Shown: positions 11,770 to 12,006 of the stretch, piece by piece
How positions within the stretch are numbered: position 1 is the first letter of the stretch
How the letters are laid out: each line of letters begins with the position of its first letter
NCBI GenBank assembly: GCA_016178125.1
Contig: JACOTV010000032.1
Coordinates: 1 to 12,006, forward strand
Origin: Candidatus Microgenomates bacterium
Lineage (GTDB): Bacteria; Patescibacteriota; Microgenomatia; UBA1406; GWC2-37-13
Reading direction: 5' to 3'
DNA length: 12,006 nucleotides
The notes under the pieces: generated by a model
What the model saw: only the letters and a program-made list of their open reading frames with translations
Databases searched by the model: none
What the model was told of the DNA's origin: nothing
Translations under genes and position numbers: made by a program

Positions 11770-12006
11770 ATGAACTATCTGAATACACACAACGGATCGG
11801 GATGGCCATCTGCTTGGGGAGGCGGATTTATCAGTATTTTGCTTATTTTTGCTGCCGTTGATATGGCGCTTAAAGGATATGCGCTTTGGCGCGCCGCGCG
11901 TCATGGACAGTCTGGGTGGTTTGTTGCATTGCTGGTATTTAATACGCTCGCCATTCTCCCGCTACTTTATATTTTTGTTTTCCAAAACAAATCGGCGGAT
12001 GTAGTT
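11770..12006 (+). CDS. DUF5652-type small membrane protein (3' end outside window)
   Basis: The frame from the ATG at 11770 stays open to the window end (79 codons). It encodes two membrane segments (about 19-41 and 50-68). Between them, ALKGYALWRAARHGQSGWF (33-51) followed by LLVFNTLAILPLLYIF (54-69) matches the DUF5652 pattern (WKg-ALWrAA-x-g-q-x-WF and NTlGILe-xYl), a family common in Patescibacteria. The function is unknown. The distal end is missing, so length and C-terminus cannot be judged. Confidence 0.8.
   Translation, partial: MNYLNTHNGSGWPSAWGGGFISILLIFAAVDMALKGYALWRAARHGQSGWFVALLVFNTLAILPLLYIFVFQNKSADVV

Overview
The window looks like a chromosomal segment of a Patescibacteria (CPR) bacterium, most likely in the Parcubacteria range. 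The evidence is the order recA-recX-rny, small membrane proteins of the DUF5652 and DUF5667 types, two class F-like sortases, very short intergenic gaps, few Shine-Dalgarno sequences and the standard genetic code (TGA used as stop, TGG as Trp). This placement is inferred from gene content; no marker was aligned. No rRNA, tRNA, CRISPR array or transposase was found.

Layout. (1) 1-181: 3' end of an unrecognised gene. (2) 316-3646: recA, recX and rny (RNase Y) on the + strand, closed by a strong intrinsic terminator. A TGTCATCCCGA hairpin separates recA from recX. rny has a structured leader with an 18-nt inverted repeat and a 21-codon upstream ORF that overlaps its start codon. This RNase Y lacks the usual N-terminal membrane anchor. 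(3) 3647-4085: about 440 bases without a normal gene. They hold a near-consensus promoter, a possible three-way-junction RNA, a remnant of an HU histone-like gene (C-terminal DNA-binding arm only) and a GC-rich hairpin flanked by a 10-bp direct repeat. (4) 4086-4634: a DUF5667-like secreted or anchored protein. (5) 4629-8357, all on the minus strand: a cell-envelope block with a bactofilin-repeat membrane protein, an intact sortase, a second sortase split by a frameshift, and an O-antigen ligase/polymerase-like membrane protein. (6) 8463-9392: a stand-alone protein with an FtsH/M41-like HExxH segment and a C-terminal zinc-ribbon-like cluster, transcribed divergently from the envelope block. 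(7) 9361-10443, minus: a YibE/F family membrane protein. (8) 10515-12006, plus: a ZIP metal transporter behind a perfect 9-5-9 operator-like palindrome set between its -35 and -10 boxes, then a DUF457/YdjM-like membrane metal-dependent hydrolase and a partial DUF5652 protein.

How the parts work together. recA and recX form the usual recombinase/antagonist pair. The minus-strand block suggests cell-surface polymer assembly and protein sorting. The right end is metal and membrane related. A recurring regulatory feature is a -10 box (often extended, TGGTATAAT) placed only 5-16 bases before the start codon, which suggests leaderless or nearly leaderless mRNAs. The frameshifted sortase is the exception, with a perfect 9-base Shine-Dalgarno.
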